Below, one piece after another: positions 1 to 7,136 of a stretch of DNA of 15,884 nt (its first letter is position 1; each line of letters opens with the position of its first letter). Source of the DNA: Dehalococcoidia bacterium (GTDB lineage: Bacteria > Chloroflexota > Dehalococcoidia > E44-bin15 > DAOWNJ01); the NCBI GenBank assembly GCA_030642645.1, contig DAOWNJ010000006.1, forward strand, positions 1-15,884, given 5' to 3'. The notes below the pieces were generated by a model, which did not search any database, was not told the DNA's origin, and worked only from the letters and a program-made list of their open reading frames with translations. The position numbers and the translations under genes were made by a program.

Positions 1-1
1 C

Positions 2-532
2 CGAAGGGAGGGAGAGACCATAGACCTTCTGGGGCCGTTGGGAAACGGCTTCTCCATCCATCCCCAATCAAAGAACCTGCTCCTGGTTGCCGGAGGTATA
101 GGGATTGCCCCCCTTATCTTCCTCGCTGATGAGGCTACCAGTGAGAGGCACAATGTAACCATTCTTTTGGGGGCCCAGAGGCAAGCTCAGCTCTACCCCT
201 TAGATTCGATACCCTCAAAGGTTGAACTACATATCGTAACCGAGGACGGCTCCACTGGAAGGAAGGGGATGGTAACCGACCTTTTGCCCGATTTCGCCCC
301 TCATGCCGACCAGATATTCGCCTGCGGCCCACCCTCTATGTATATCGCTATGATGAATCTGGAGGCGCTCAATGATAAGCCCACTCAGGTCAGCCTGGAG
401 ACAAGGATGGGCTGTGGGGTTGGGGCATGCCTCGGCTGCGCTATAGAGACAAAGGAAGGGATGAGGCGGGTCTGCAGGGATGGGCCTGTGTTTGAATTAG
501 GAGAACTCACACCAGCAAACCTCACCCGTTAA
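2..532 (+). CDS. pyrK: Dihydroorotate dehydrogenase B, electron transfer subunit (5'-truncated)
   Basis: This is the C-terminal part of PyrK, the FAD and 2Fe-2S subunit that passes electrons from dihydroorotate oxidation by PyrD to NAD+ in pyrimidine synthesis. The reading frame is open from base 2 with no start codon, so the gene begins upstream of the window. Visible pieces are the end of the FAD-binding domain (LLGPLGNGF), the NAD-binding segment (LLLVAGGIGIAPL), the CGPPSMY motif, and the C-terminal cluster motif CGVGACLGC followed by a fourth Cys in VCRDGPVF. The run ERMGCGVGAC...DGPVF is typical of PyrK; here it reads TRMGCGVGACLGC. The TTG at 38 is internal to the FAD domain and is not the real start. 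The stop codon overlaps the ribosome binding site of the next gene, so the two are probably co-transcribed. Related sulfhydrogenase or NfnA-type subunits are less likely. Confidence 0.93.
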   Translation, partial: RREGETIDLLGPLGNGFSIHPQSKNLLLVAGGIGIAPLIFLADEATSERHNVTILLGAQRQAQLYPLDSIPSKVELHIVTEDGSTGRKGMVTDLLPDFAPHADQIFACGPPSMYIAMMNLEALNDKPTQVSLETRMGCGVGACLGCAIETKEGMRRVCRDGPVFELGELTPANLTR

Positions 533-544
533 GGAGGTGGTGAT

Positions 545-961
545 ATGGTAATTACCAGGAGAATCAGCATTCAGACAAAGGGCCACTCAGAGCTCATTGA
601 CATCACACAGGGGGTCGCTCAGGAGGTCTCAGGCTCCGGCCTAAGCGATGGCACGGTAACCATCTTCATATCAGGCTCAACGGCCGCTGTCTCCACTATA
701 GAGTATGAGCCCGGCCTCTTGAATGACTTCCAGGATATGTGGGATAGGCTGGTTCCACTAAACATCACCTATCAGCATGACCGTGCCTGGGGTGATGGCA
801 ATGGCTACTCCCATGTAAGGGCCTCACTGCTTGGGCCATCCATCACTATCCCCTTTACAAATGGGAGGATGACCCTGGGGAGGTGGCAACAGATAGTGGT
901 CGTTGATTTCGACAACCGACCCCGCTTGAGGGAGATAGTACTTCAGGTGGTGGGGCAATAG
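545..961 (+). CDS. yjbQ: YjbQ/UPF0047 family protein
   Basis: This 138-residue protein is a member of the YjbQ (UPF0047, TIGR00149) family, small trimeric proteins for which weak thiamine-phosphate synthase activity has been reported. The length is normal for the family. Visible family blocks are DITQGVAQEV (residues 19-28), GSTAAVSTIEYE (44-55), NGYSHVRASLLGPS (86-99) and LGRWQQIVVVDFD (111-123). The His of the usual HTT/HTS-A motif is replaced by Gly-Ser-Thr, and the usual G-T-W-Q is G-R-W-Q. The start follows an excellent Shine-Dalgarno (TAAGGAGGTG) that overlaps the pyrK stop, with the ATG 7 nt after the AGGAGG core, so translation is probably coupled to pyrK. The physiological role beside pyrK is not evident. 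Confidence 0.88.
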   Translation: MVITRRISIQTKGHSELIDITQGVAQEVSGSGLSDGTVTIFISGSTAAVSTIEYEPGLLNDFQDMWDRLVPLNITYQHDRAWGDGNGYSHVRASLLGPSITIPFTNGRMTLGRWQQIVVVDFDNRPRLREIVLQVVGQ

Positions 962-975
962 TAATGCAATCCCAC

Positions 976-1005
976 TTGACATTTCGCTACCATTACCGAT
1001 AAAAT
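976..1005 (+). promoter_or_regulatory. Probable sigma-70 promoter of the HTH-receiver operon
   Basis: A perfect -35 hexamer TTGACA (976-981) is followed after 18 nt by TAAAAT (1000-1005), five of six matches to the -10 consensus. It lies in the 90-nt gap after yjbQ and would start transcription near 1012, about 40 nt before the ATG at 1052. It probably drives the four genes from 1052 to 6836. Confidence 0.6.
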
Positions 1006-1022
1006 TAGCCAAAAGGGGCTAA
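1005..1022. promoter_or_regulatory. Inverted repeat at the -10/start site (possible operator)
   Basis: TTAGCC (1005-1010) and GGCTAA (1017-1022) form a perfect 6-bp inverted repeat around a 6-nt centre, overlapping the end of the -10 box and the expected transcription start. No T-run follows, so it does not look like a terminator. An operator, possibly for autoregulation by the adjacent HTH protein, is an inference. Confidence 0.35.
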
Positions 1023-1051
1023 ATATGCTACATCAAGTAGGTGTGTGTTAA

Positions 1052-1585
1052 ATGAATAGCTTGATGACGGTCAGAGAGGCAGCGGATTACCTCAAGCTCA
1101 ATTATATGACCGTCTATCGCCTGGCCCAGAGGGGAAGGCTCCCCGCCATCAAGGTCGGGAGAAACTGGCGCTTCAAGAAGGAGATACTCGATGACTGGCT
1201 GGTGAGGGAGGCGAGGACACTTGAGGGGAATGTGCTGGTTATTGACGATGATCCCAATGTGCGTGACCTCCTCACTGACATCGTCTCGGGCCAGGGCTAC
1301 ACTGTGGTCTCGGCTGAGAATGGGGAGAGGGCCATTGAAGAGGTGGGAAGACGACACTTCGACATCATATTCCTGGACCTTGTGCTTCCCGGGATCAGCG
1401 GGCTTGAAGCGCTTCATGCTATCAAGGAGAGGGACAAGAGGGCAGTTATTGTCGTCGTCACCGCCTATGGTGATGACCCCATTGCCCTCGAGGCCATGTC
1501 AATGGGGCCCCTTTTGCTTATAAGGAAGCCATTTAAAGTGGGTGACATAAAAGAGGTGCTCAATATGGTGGTGGCGAGGCGGTAG
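1052..1585 (+). CDS. Excisionase-type HTH DNA-binding domain fused to a response-regulator receiver
   Basis: The protein has 177 residues in two domains. Residues 5-53 form a MerR/Xis-like winged helix (HTH_17 type: TVREAADYLKLNYMTVYRLA, then GRLPAIKVGRNWRFKKEILDDWL). Residues 59-177 form a CheY-like receiver with the acidic triad D65-D67, the phosphoacceptor D109 in FLDLVLPG, T137 in VVTAYGD and K159 in IRKPF, so phosphorylation looks possible. Most response regulators carry the output domain after the receiver; here it comes first and is of the excisionase type. The ATG at 1052 has only a weak upstream AGGTG; an alternative start is ATG 1064, just before the conserved TVREAA. It is the first gene of a probable operon that ends with a hybrid kinase at 3798, its likely upstream partner. 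It is expected to act as a transcriptional regulator; the targets are unknown. Confidence 0.85.
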   Translation: MNSLMTVREAADYLKLNYMTVYRLAQRGRLPAIKVGRNWRFKKEILDDWLVREARTLEGNVLVIDDDPNVRDLLTDIVSGQGYTVVSAENGERAIEEVGRRHFDIIFLDLVLPGISGLEALHAIKERDKRAVIVVVTAYGDDPIALEAMSMGPLLLIRKPFKVGDIKEVLNMVVARR

Positions 1586-1615
1586 AGAAAGGATGTCGCC
1601 GGTAGAGAGGTCAAT

Positions 1616-2143
1616 ATGGTGGGAGCGCTGGTCGCCGGAGTATTCGCCTTCCTGGTCTGTCTCCTCTTCGAGTGGGTATCCCTGAGGGGGGCACGGTGGA
1701 GAAAGCAGGCGATAATCATTATGGCGATCGCCCTCGGCGGTTATGCCTTCTATTCAGCCTGCTTTGGGCAGCCGAGATTTTTGCTGCCCGCCCCTCTAGT
1801 ATACTTCGGCTGGGTTCTCGTGTCCCTCTCAGCTTTTCTATTCTGCTATTCCCTTTTCCTTGAGATCCCCTTTTCCAAGACCTATGCCAAACCTGGGGTC
1901 GGCGATGAGCTGGTAACAAGCGGAACCTGGGCCCTTATTCGCCACCCAGGGGTTATATGGTTTGCCCTTCTCTTAGCAGGGCTCATCCTGGTCGCCAGAA
2001 CAAGGGTCCTCCTTATCGCTGCCCCTGTATGGCTGGCCCTAGATATAGTCCTTGTAGTCATTCAGGACAGGGTCTTCTTTCCCAGGATGTTACCTGAGTA
2101 TCACCAATACCAGCAGGAGACGCCCATGTTCATCCCCACTTAG
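1616..2143 (+). CDS. Membrane methyltransferase, isoprenylcysteine/phospholipid methyltransferase type
   Basis: This 175-residue integral membrane protein has about five hydrophobic spans (roughly residues 2-23, 31-51, 58-82 and a helical pair across 112-150). The C-terminal half carries the ICMT/PEMT/NnrU-like signature: LVTSGTWALIRHPG with Arg-His-Pro at 109-111, then, after a helical hairpin, DRVFFPRMLPEYHQYQQETPMF near 151-172, which matches the usual E-x2-L...Y-x2-Y...P ending. These residues bind S-adenosylmethionine in the family. The substrate cannot be read from the sequence; family members methylate carboxylates, amines, lipids or thiols. The start is the ATG at 1616 behind GAGAGG, 30 nt after the previous stop. 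It lies between a DNA-binding receiver and a GH3 enzyme, so methylation of a small carboxylate or lipid is a reasonable guess only. Confidence 0.75.
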   Translation: MVGALVAGVFAFLVCLLFEWVSLRGARWRKQAIIIMAIALGGYAFYSACFGQPRFLLPAPLVYFGWVLVSLSAFLFCYSLFLEIPFSKTYAKPGVGDELVTSGTWALIRHPGVIWFALLLAGLILVARTRVLLIAAPVWLALDIVLVVIQDRVFFPRMLPEYHQYQQETPMFIPT

Positions 2144-2194
2144 GAGGAGCATGGGCTGTTTTTTGAAAACACCAAGGGCAAAGGAGGGCGCAAG

Positions 2195-3784
2195 ATGAGC
2201 AGTGCAGCGGAGCTACTTCAACAGGGAAAGACAAAGGAGCTGTGGCAGAAGTACTGCGGGTTTATAGACCTGAGCATCGGTGATTTCATGGATATCCAGA
2301 ATCGATTGCTGGTGGAGCAGCTTGAGCTATTGAGGAACTGCGAGCTGGGCTTGAAGGTGATGAGGGGCGCAAGGCCGAGGACTGTCGAGGAGTTTCGGAG
2401 CCAGGTGCCCCTGACCACCTATGCGGACTACTGCCCCGAGCTGCTCGAGAAGAGGGAGGATGTCCTCCCTGAGAAGCCAATATTCTGGCAGAGGACCAGC
2501 GGCAGAAGCGGGGAATACCCTTTCAAGTGGGTCCCTGTAGGTAATAGCCTCTTTAGAGAGATAGGGGTTTACTCTGTTGCAGTTATAGTGTTCGCATCAT
2601 GCAATAAACGGGGCGACTTCAACATAGGGGGACATGACAAAATACTCTACAGCATGGCCCCCCCACCCTACTGCAGCGGTGTGCTGTCGCACGCTATCCT
2701 TAATGAACTCCCGGTCAAGATGCTCCCACCTGAGGAAAAGGCCGAGCAGATGTCCTTTCAGGAGAGGATGCAGGCAGGCTTTTCTATGGCCCTCACTGAA
2801 GGAATGGATATCGCCTTCGGCCTTTCCAGCGTCCTCGTGGCCGTAGGGGAACAGTTCAGCCAGGGAACAACAAGAGGCAACCTCTCTAACTTCCTATCCC
2901 ATCCGAGGGCCTGGCCAAGGGTGGCAAAAGGCCTTATCAGGAGCAAGCTGGCGAGGCGGGAGCTTCTTCCGAAGGATATATGGCCGCTTAAAGGGCTGAC
3001 ATCGACTGGCATGGACAGCTCGGTATATAGAGAGAAACTCAAGCATTACTGGGGACAGTATCCCCTCGAAACCTACGGCTGCACCGAGTTCTCGATAGTC
3101 GCAATGCAGACCTGGGAGCGCGAGGGTATGACCCCTGTGCCCACGCTCACCTTCTACGAGTTTATTCCCGAGGATGAATACTGGAGGTCGATGGAGGACA
3201 AGAGCTATCAGCCACGCACAGTGGCACCAGACGAACTTGAGGCAGGACATAAGTATGAGATGGTGCTTACCAGCCTCCAGGGGGGACCATTTGTCAGATA
3301 CAGAATCGGCGATATGATAAAGGTAACCGCGCTTAGAAATGAGAAGCTCGATATAGATCTCCCTCAGATGGTCTTCGATTCTCGCATTGACGGGATTATT
3401 GACATCGGTGGCTTTACCCGCCTCACAGAAAAGACAATCTGGCAGGCGATCGAAGACACAGGGCTCGCTTACCAGGGGTGGACAGCAAGGAAGGAACTAA
3501 CGGAGGAGCCGACCCTGCATGTTTATATAGAGATGAGGGATCAAAGCGAATACGCTGAAAAGGTCAGGCTTGCCATCCACCAAAACCTGAAGGAGATGGA
3601 CAAAGACTATGCAGACATCGAGGATATGCTGGGGCGTCAGCCATTAGAGGTAACCCTGCTCCCAAAGGGGGTATTTCAAAGGTATATGATGGAGCAGCAG
3701 GCAAAGGGCGCTGATCTGGCCTTCCTGAAGCCTCCCCAGGTGAACGCCCCCGACGAGGTGATAAACCGGCTTATATACGGATAG
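2195..3784 (+). CDS. GH3 auxin-responsive promoter family protein (acyl-adenylating enzyme)
   Basis: The protein has 529 residues, a normal length for the GH3 family (PF03321) of the adenylate-forming superfamily. In plants these enzymes activate a carboxylic acid with ATP and transfer it to an amino acid; bacterial substrates are mostly unknown. Three ATP/AMP-binding motifs are visible: FWQRTSGRSG with T101-S102-G103, YGCTE at 294-298, and YRIGD at 369-373. Further matches are the N-terminal DYCPELLEKREDVLPEKP segment and the C-terminal region with GGFTRLTEKTIWQAIEDT. The second residue of the first motif loop is Arg (SGRSG) where SGTT is common. There is no signal peptide or membrane segment, so it should be cytoplasmic. 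The start is supported by AAAGGAGGG at 2180-2188. It is the third gene of the operon, and its stop overlaps the ribosome binding site of the kinase gene. Confidence 0.85.
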   Translation: MSSAAELLQQGKTKELWQKYCGFIDLSIGDFMDIQNRLLVEQLELLRNCELGLKVMRGARPRTVEEFRSQVPLTTYADYCPELLEKREDVLPEKPIFWQRTSGRSGEYPFKWVPVGNSLFREIGVYSVAVIVFASCNKRGDFNIGGHDKILYSMAPPPYCSGVLSHAILNELPVKMLPPEEKAEQMSFQERMQAGFSMALTEGMDIAFGLSSVLVAVGEQFSQGTTRGNLSNFLSHPRAWPRVAKGLIRSKLARRELLPKDIWPLKGLTSTGMDSSVYREKLKHYWGQYPLETYGCTEFSIVAMQTWEREGMTPVPTLTFYEFIPEDEYWRSMEDKSYQPRTVAPDELEAGHKYEMVLTSLQGGPFVRYRIGDMIKVTALRNEKLDIDLPQMVFDSRIDGIIDIGGFTRLTEKTIWQAIEDTGLAYQGWTARKELTEEPTLHVYIEMRDQSEYAEKVRLAIHQNLKEMDKDYADIEDMLGRQPLEVTLLPKGVFQRYMMEQQAKGADLAFLKPPQVNAPDEVINRLIYG

Positions 3785-3800
3785 GAGGACAGCCTCCATG
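3783..3800 (+). promoter_or_regulatory. Hairpin that hides the Shine-Dalgarno of the kinase gene
   Basis: GGAGG (3784-3788), a 4-nt loop ACAG, and CCTCC (3793-3797) form a perfect 5-bp hairpin ending directly before the ATG at 3798. The left arm is the ribosome binding site itself and begins in the stop codon of the GH3 gene (TAG 3782-3784). A ribosome finishing the GH3 gene would open the hairpin, so translation of the kinase is probably coupled to the GH3 gene. Confidence 0.6.
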
Positions 3801-6800
3801 TACCTCAACATCAGCACCATCCTCCCCCTTGCCGCTATTACTGGCTACATTGTGCTCATCGTGCTTATAGCCCGACAGAGCACCAAGAGGACGGTTAACC
3901 GACTTTTTATCAGCTATACCTCTGTACTGCTGCTATGGGCACTCTGCTCTTTCATGGTGCACGCCAATCTCCCCATTATGAGCACCCTCTTCTGGAATAA
4001 GCTCATGATGGTGGTATTGCCCTTTGGCTCCATTATCCTGTTTCAATTTGCGCATGCCTACATCAGAAAACCGGTACCCGGATGGTCACTCATCCTGGGT
4101 TACGGGCTATGCTCTCTGCTTATAATCCCCACCGTCATGGGCTATTCTATAGCGTATTCCTATTTCAGCGATGGGGTGCTTCATTACGGGTATGGGATTG
4201 GAATGTATGTCCTCGGTGGTATAATTGCCCCCTTCATGTTAGCTGTCGCTTATGATCTGATCAAGGAATTTCACAGAGCAAAAGACCCCTTTGTTCGCAA
4301 CCGGGTTGCCTACCCCCTGGCAGGCATCATCATAATGCTCCTGCTCTCCTCGACCAACTTCATATCCAACTGGGGACAGTATTCCATCGACCAGATTGCT
4401 AACCTGATAAACGCCGTCTTAATCTCCTATGCCATGCTCAGGTATAAGCTCTTCGACATCTCCCTCGCCTTCAGGAGAGGCTTCCTCTATATAATAGTTA
4501 CCGCGGCCATCACCGCCGCCTATATCCTTCTAATGATACTTCTCCAGGATGCCCTCCATCTCCAGACCGGATACAGTGTCGCAGTCACCGCCGTTATCAC
4601 CGCTATCTTCGTCGTCCTCCTCTACCAGCCCCTGCTTAATATCACCAGGAGGTGGATCGACAGGCTCTTCCAGAGGGAAGAATACGACTTTCGCCAGACG
4701 CTCAAGACATCAAGCCAGGTGATGACCTCCATGCTCAATCTCGACGAGCTTGGTGAATGGCTACTGGAGAAGCTCACCCGAACAATAGGGCCTGAAAAGG
4801 CAGGGCTTTTCCTGCTTGATGAACAAACACATAGCTACCGCCCCAGGATGCTGAGGGGTTATGGGCCCGGTGTGGGTGAAGGGTGGAGGGCTGACAGCCC
4901 TCTTATAAGGTGCCTTGAGGAGATGGACCATCCCCTGACCAGGGAGGAGATGGAGCGACTCCCCCTTCTTAGAGGCCTCTGGAAATCTGAGAGGGAGGAG
5001 CTTGAGAGGCTTGATGTCGGGGTGTTTGTCCCCTTAAAGACCAAGGGAAGGCTCATCGGGATGCTCCTCTTCGGCAAGAAGAGGAGCGAGGACATCTATA
5101 CCGTTGAGGACCTCGAACTCCTATCAACCCTTGCCAACCAGGCATCGGTGGCCATTGAGAACGCCAGGCTCTATGAGGAGGCCAAACATACCGCAGAGAG
5201 GCTCTCGGTAATAGGGGAGCTGACCAGGATCGCAGGCTCCAGTCTGAATATCAGGGAGGTATACCAGTCATTCGCCAGTGAGCTCAAGAGGCTGATCGAT
5301 TTCGACCAGCTAAGCATCAATCTTATAGATGAGGATGAGGGGGCGCTCAGGGTCCTGGCCATTTCCCAGGAGGAGCCACATAATATGGAGGCCGGGGATG
5401 CAATACCGCTTGAGGGCTCGGGGGCCCAATGGGTTTTTCTAAACAGGAGGCCAATGATAGAGGGAGACCTTGCAAAGGAGCGCCGATTTCCTACCGATGA
5501 GCTTCTACTGAATGAAGGCTTTCGCTCCGTCATGCGTCTCCCCCTGATGACAATGGGGAAGGTATTCGGCACATTCAATCTCAGGAGCAAGCGCCCCAAT
5601 GCCTATAGTGAGGATGAGATGGAGATGCTGGAGCAGGTCGCAGGCCAGTTAGCGGTCGCTATCGAGAATACCCGTCTTTATGAGGAAACGAAAAGGGCTT
5701 GTGAGGAGCTGAGGACAGCTCAGGACTTCCTCATCCAGTCGGAGAGGCTGAGGGCCCTGGGGGAGATGGCTGGAGGGGTCGCCCATGACTTCAACAATAT
5801 CCTGGCAGCTATACTGGGCCGGGCACAACTGGCCCTTGAGGATACAAGGGATGAGAATGTCAGGAAGGGGCTGGAGATTATCGAGAGGGCAGCCCTCGAT
5901 GGTGCCGAGGCGGTGCGCCGTCTCCAGGACTTCACCAGGGTGAGGACAGACCATAGCTTCGAACTGGTGGATGTAAACAGGGTTGTTGAGGGAGCTGTGG
6001 AGATGGTGGAGCATCGCCGCGCTGAGAGGCAGGAGACAGGGGGAACACCTATCGCCATCACCGTCAACCTGAGGGAGGCCCCCCCTGTTGAGGGCAACGC
6101 CGGGGAGCTCAGGGAGGCGCTGGTAAATGTTATGCTGAATGCAATTGACGCCATGCCCGACGGGGGAAAGCTAACTGTAAAGACCAGCAAGGAGGATAGC
6201 TGGACGGTAATGACCGTGAGCGATACCGGGGTTGGCATGTCGGCTGAGATGAAGGCCAGGGTCTTCGACCCATTCTTCACCACCAAGGGGGAGGTCGGGG
6301 TCGGGTTGGGCCTGAGCGTTACCTACGGAATTATCACCAGACACGGGGGAAGGATAGATGTGGAGTCGAGGCCGGGAAAGGGTTCAACCTTCCATATCAG
6401 GCTCCCCAAAGCTACATCTACCAATAGGAAAGAGCCCCCCACCGAGCCTGAATACAAAACGAGAGAGGCTACCATACTTGTTGTTGATGATGACCAGCAG
6501 ATCAACGACATCCTCAAACTAATGCTCACCCAGCTAGGGCACAGGGTCTCTCTCGCATCCAGCGGCGAGGAGGCCCTCCAGAAGCTCAAAAACGGTGGAT
6601 TTGATCTGGTGATTACCGACCTGGGGATGCCCGGCATATCAGGTAAAGAGATCGCACATGAGGTAAAGAGGGGGGCAAATACCCCGGTCATCCTCATCAC
6701 CGGATGGGGGGTCCAGATAGATGAGGAGGAGATGCGAAGGATAGGGGCCGACGGCCTTATCTCAAAGCCATTCAGCAAGAAGGACCTCGCAGCCCAGCTT

Positions 6801-6836
6801 AGTCGCCTCTTGGGTGCAGGGGTTAAAAACCCTTGA
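3798..6836 (+). CDS. Hybrid sensor histidine kinase: membrane sensor, two GAF domains, kinase core, receiver
   Basis: The protein has 1012 residues. About nine hydrophobic spans cover residues 5-283, consistent with a 7TM histidine-kinase N-terminal module (PF16927 type) plus two more helices. GAF-like domains follow at about 300-455 and 470-622, each ending in a VAIENARLYEE-type linker. The HisKA H-box is GEMAGGVAHDFNNIL with His663 as phosphoacceptor. The ATPase domain shows the N-box NVMLNAIDAMPDGG (from about 777), VSDTGVGM, FDPFFTTK and GVGLGLSVTYG. The C-terminal receiver (about 893-1007) has D897-D899, the phosphoacceptor D941 in VITDLGMPG, T in LITGWG and K990 in ISKPF. All catalytic elements look intact. 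The receiver has no output domain, so it may act in a phosphorelay, with the HTH-receiver protein at 1052 as a possible target; no HPt protein is visible in the window. The start is fixed by AGGAGG at 3783-3788, inside a hairpin. Confidence 0.9.
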   Translation: MYLNISTILPLAAITGYIVLIVLIARQSTKRTVNRLFISYTSVLLLWALCSFMVHANLPIMSTLFWNKLMMVVLPFGSIILFQFAHAYIRKPVPGWSLILGYGLCSLLIIPTVMGYSIAYSYFSDGVLHYGYGIGMYVLGGIIAPFMLAVAYDLIKEFHRAKDPFVRNRVAYPLAGIIIMLLLSSTNFISNWGQYSIDQIANLINAVLISYAMLRYKLFDISLAFRRGFLYIIVTAAITAAYILLMILLQDALHLQTGYSVAVTAVITAIFVVLLYQPLLNITRRWIDRLFQREEYDFRQTLKTSSQVMTSMLNLDELGEWLLEKLTRTIGPEKAGLFLLDEQTHSYRPRMLRGYGPGVGEGWRADSPLIRCLEEMDHPLTREEMERLPLLRGLWKSEREELERLDVGVFVPLKTKGRLIGMLLFGKKRSEDIYTVEDLELLSTLANQASVAIENARLYEEAKHTAERLSVIGELTRIAGSSLNIREVYQSFASELKRLIDFDQLSINLIDEDEGALRVLAISQEEPHNMEAGDAIPLEGSGAQWVFLNRRPMIEGDLAKERRFPTDELLLNEGFRSVMRLPLMTMGKVFGTFNLRSKRPNAYSEDEMEMLEQVAGQLAVAIENTRLYEETKRACEELRTAQDFLIQSERLRALGEMAGGVAHDFNNILAAILGRAQLALEDTRDENVRKGLEIIERAALDGAEAVRRLQDFTRVRTDHSFELVDVNRVVEGAVEMVEHRRAERQETGGTPIAITVNLREAPPVEGNAGELREALVNVMLNAIDAMPDGGKLTVKTSKEDSWTVMTVSDTGVGMSAEMKARVFDPFFTTKGEVGVGLGLSVTYGIITRHGGRIDVESRPGKGSTFHIRLPKATSTNRKEPPTEPEYKTREATILVVDDDQQINDILKLMLTQLGHRVSLASSGEEALQKLKNGGFDLVITDLGMPGISGKEIAHEVKRGANTPVILITGWGVQIDEEEMRRIGADGLISKPFSKKDLAAQLSRLLGAGVKNP

Positions 6837-6851
6837 CCTCAAAACCCGATC

Positions 6852-7130
6852 TTATTCCCTGATCCTCCTAAGCTCTATCGTGACCAGATTCCACTTGTCC
6901 ATGCAGTCCATCTCAATGACATCGGGGTCCCCCCACTCCGCAGGGAACCCTCCCCCCATCTGGAGCATGATGATGTACGGGAAGAGGTCATGGTAGAAGA
7001 AGCCACAGAGCCCACCGCTTGAGTGTCCGCTGAGTTCGATCTGGTCCCCTACCTTGTGGCCTGCGCTGCAAAAGCCCTTCACCCCCTTTATGGTGCCAAC
7101 CACCCTATATCCAATCCTCTCCTCTGCCAT
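6852..7130 (-). CDS. TIGR04076 family small protein
   Basis: This 92-residue protein resembles the TIGR04076 family of small cysteine-containing proteins of unknown function. The pattern is a Val-rich first strand, a Cys after about 20 residues (KGFCSAGHKVGD), GGLCGFFYHDLFPYI in the middle, a Gly-rich turn (GGGFPAEWGDPD), an MDCMDKWNLVTIEL strand, and a basic Arg-Arg-Ile ending. Three Cys are present, but the usual CPD is CMD here. I chose the ATG at 7130-7128, because GAGGAGG lies 9 nt upstream; the in-frame GTG at 7136 would be too close to that site. The ribosome binding site is formed by the last two Arg codons of folC, so it is translated together with folC. It converges with the kinase gene, with only 15 nt between the two stops. 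The function is unknown. Confidence 0.75.
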   Translation of the reverse strand: MAEERIGYRVVGTIKGVKGFCSAGHKVGDQIELSGHSSGGLCGFFYHDLFPYIIMLQMGGGFPAEWGDPDVIEMDCMDKWNLVTIELRRIRE

Positions 7131-7136
7131 ATCCAC

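Noticed and set aside
5720..6286. 188-codon minus-strand open frame inside the histidine kinase
   Set aside because: It is Ser-rich antisense of the HisKA/ATPase region, whose plus-strand motifs are intact.
6818..6834. Hairpin AGGGGTT-AAA-AACCCTT at the kinase end as a bidirectional terminator
   Set aside because: The stem has a wobble and no T-run follows on either strand, so terminator function is not supported.
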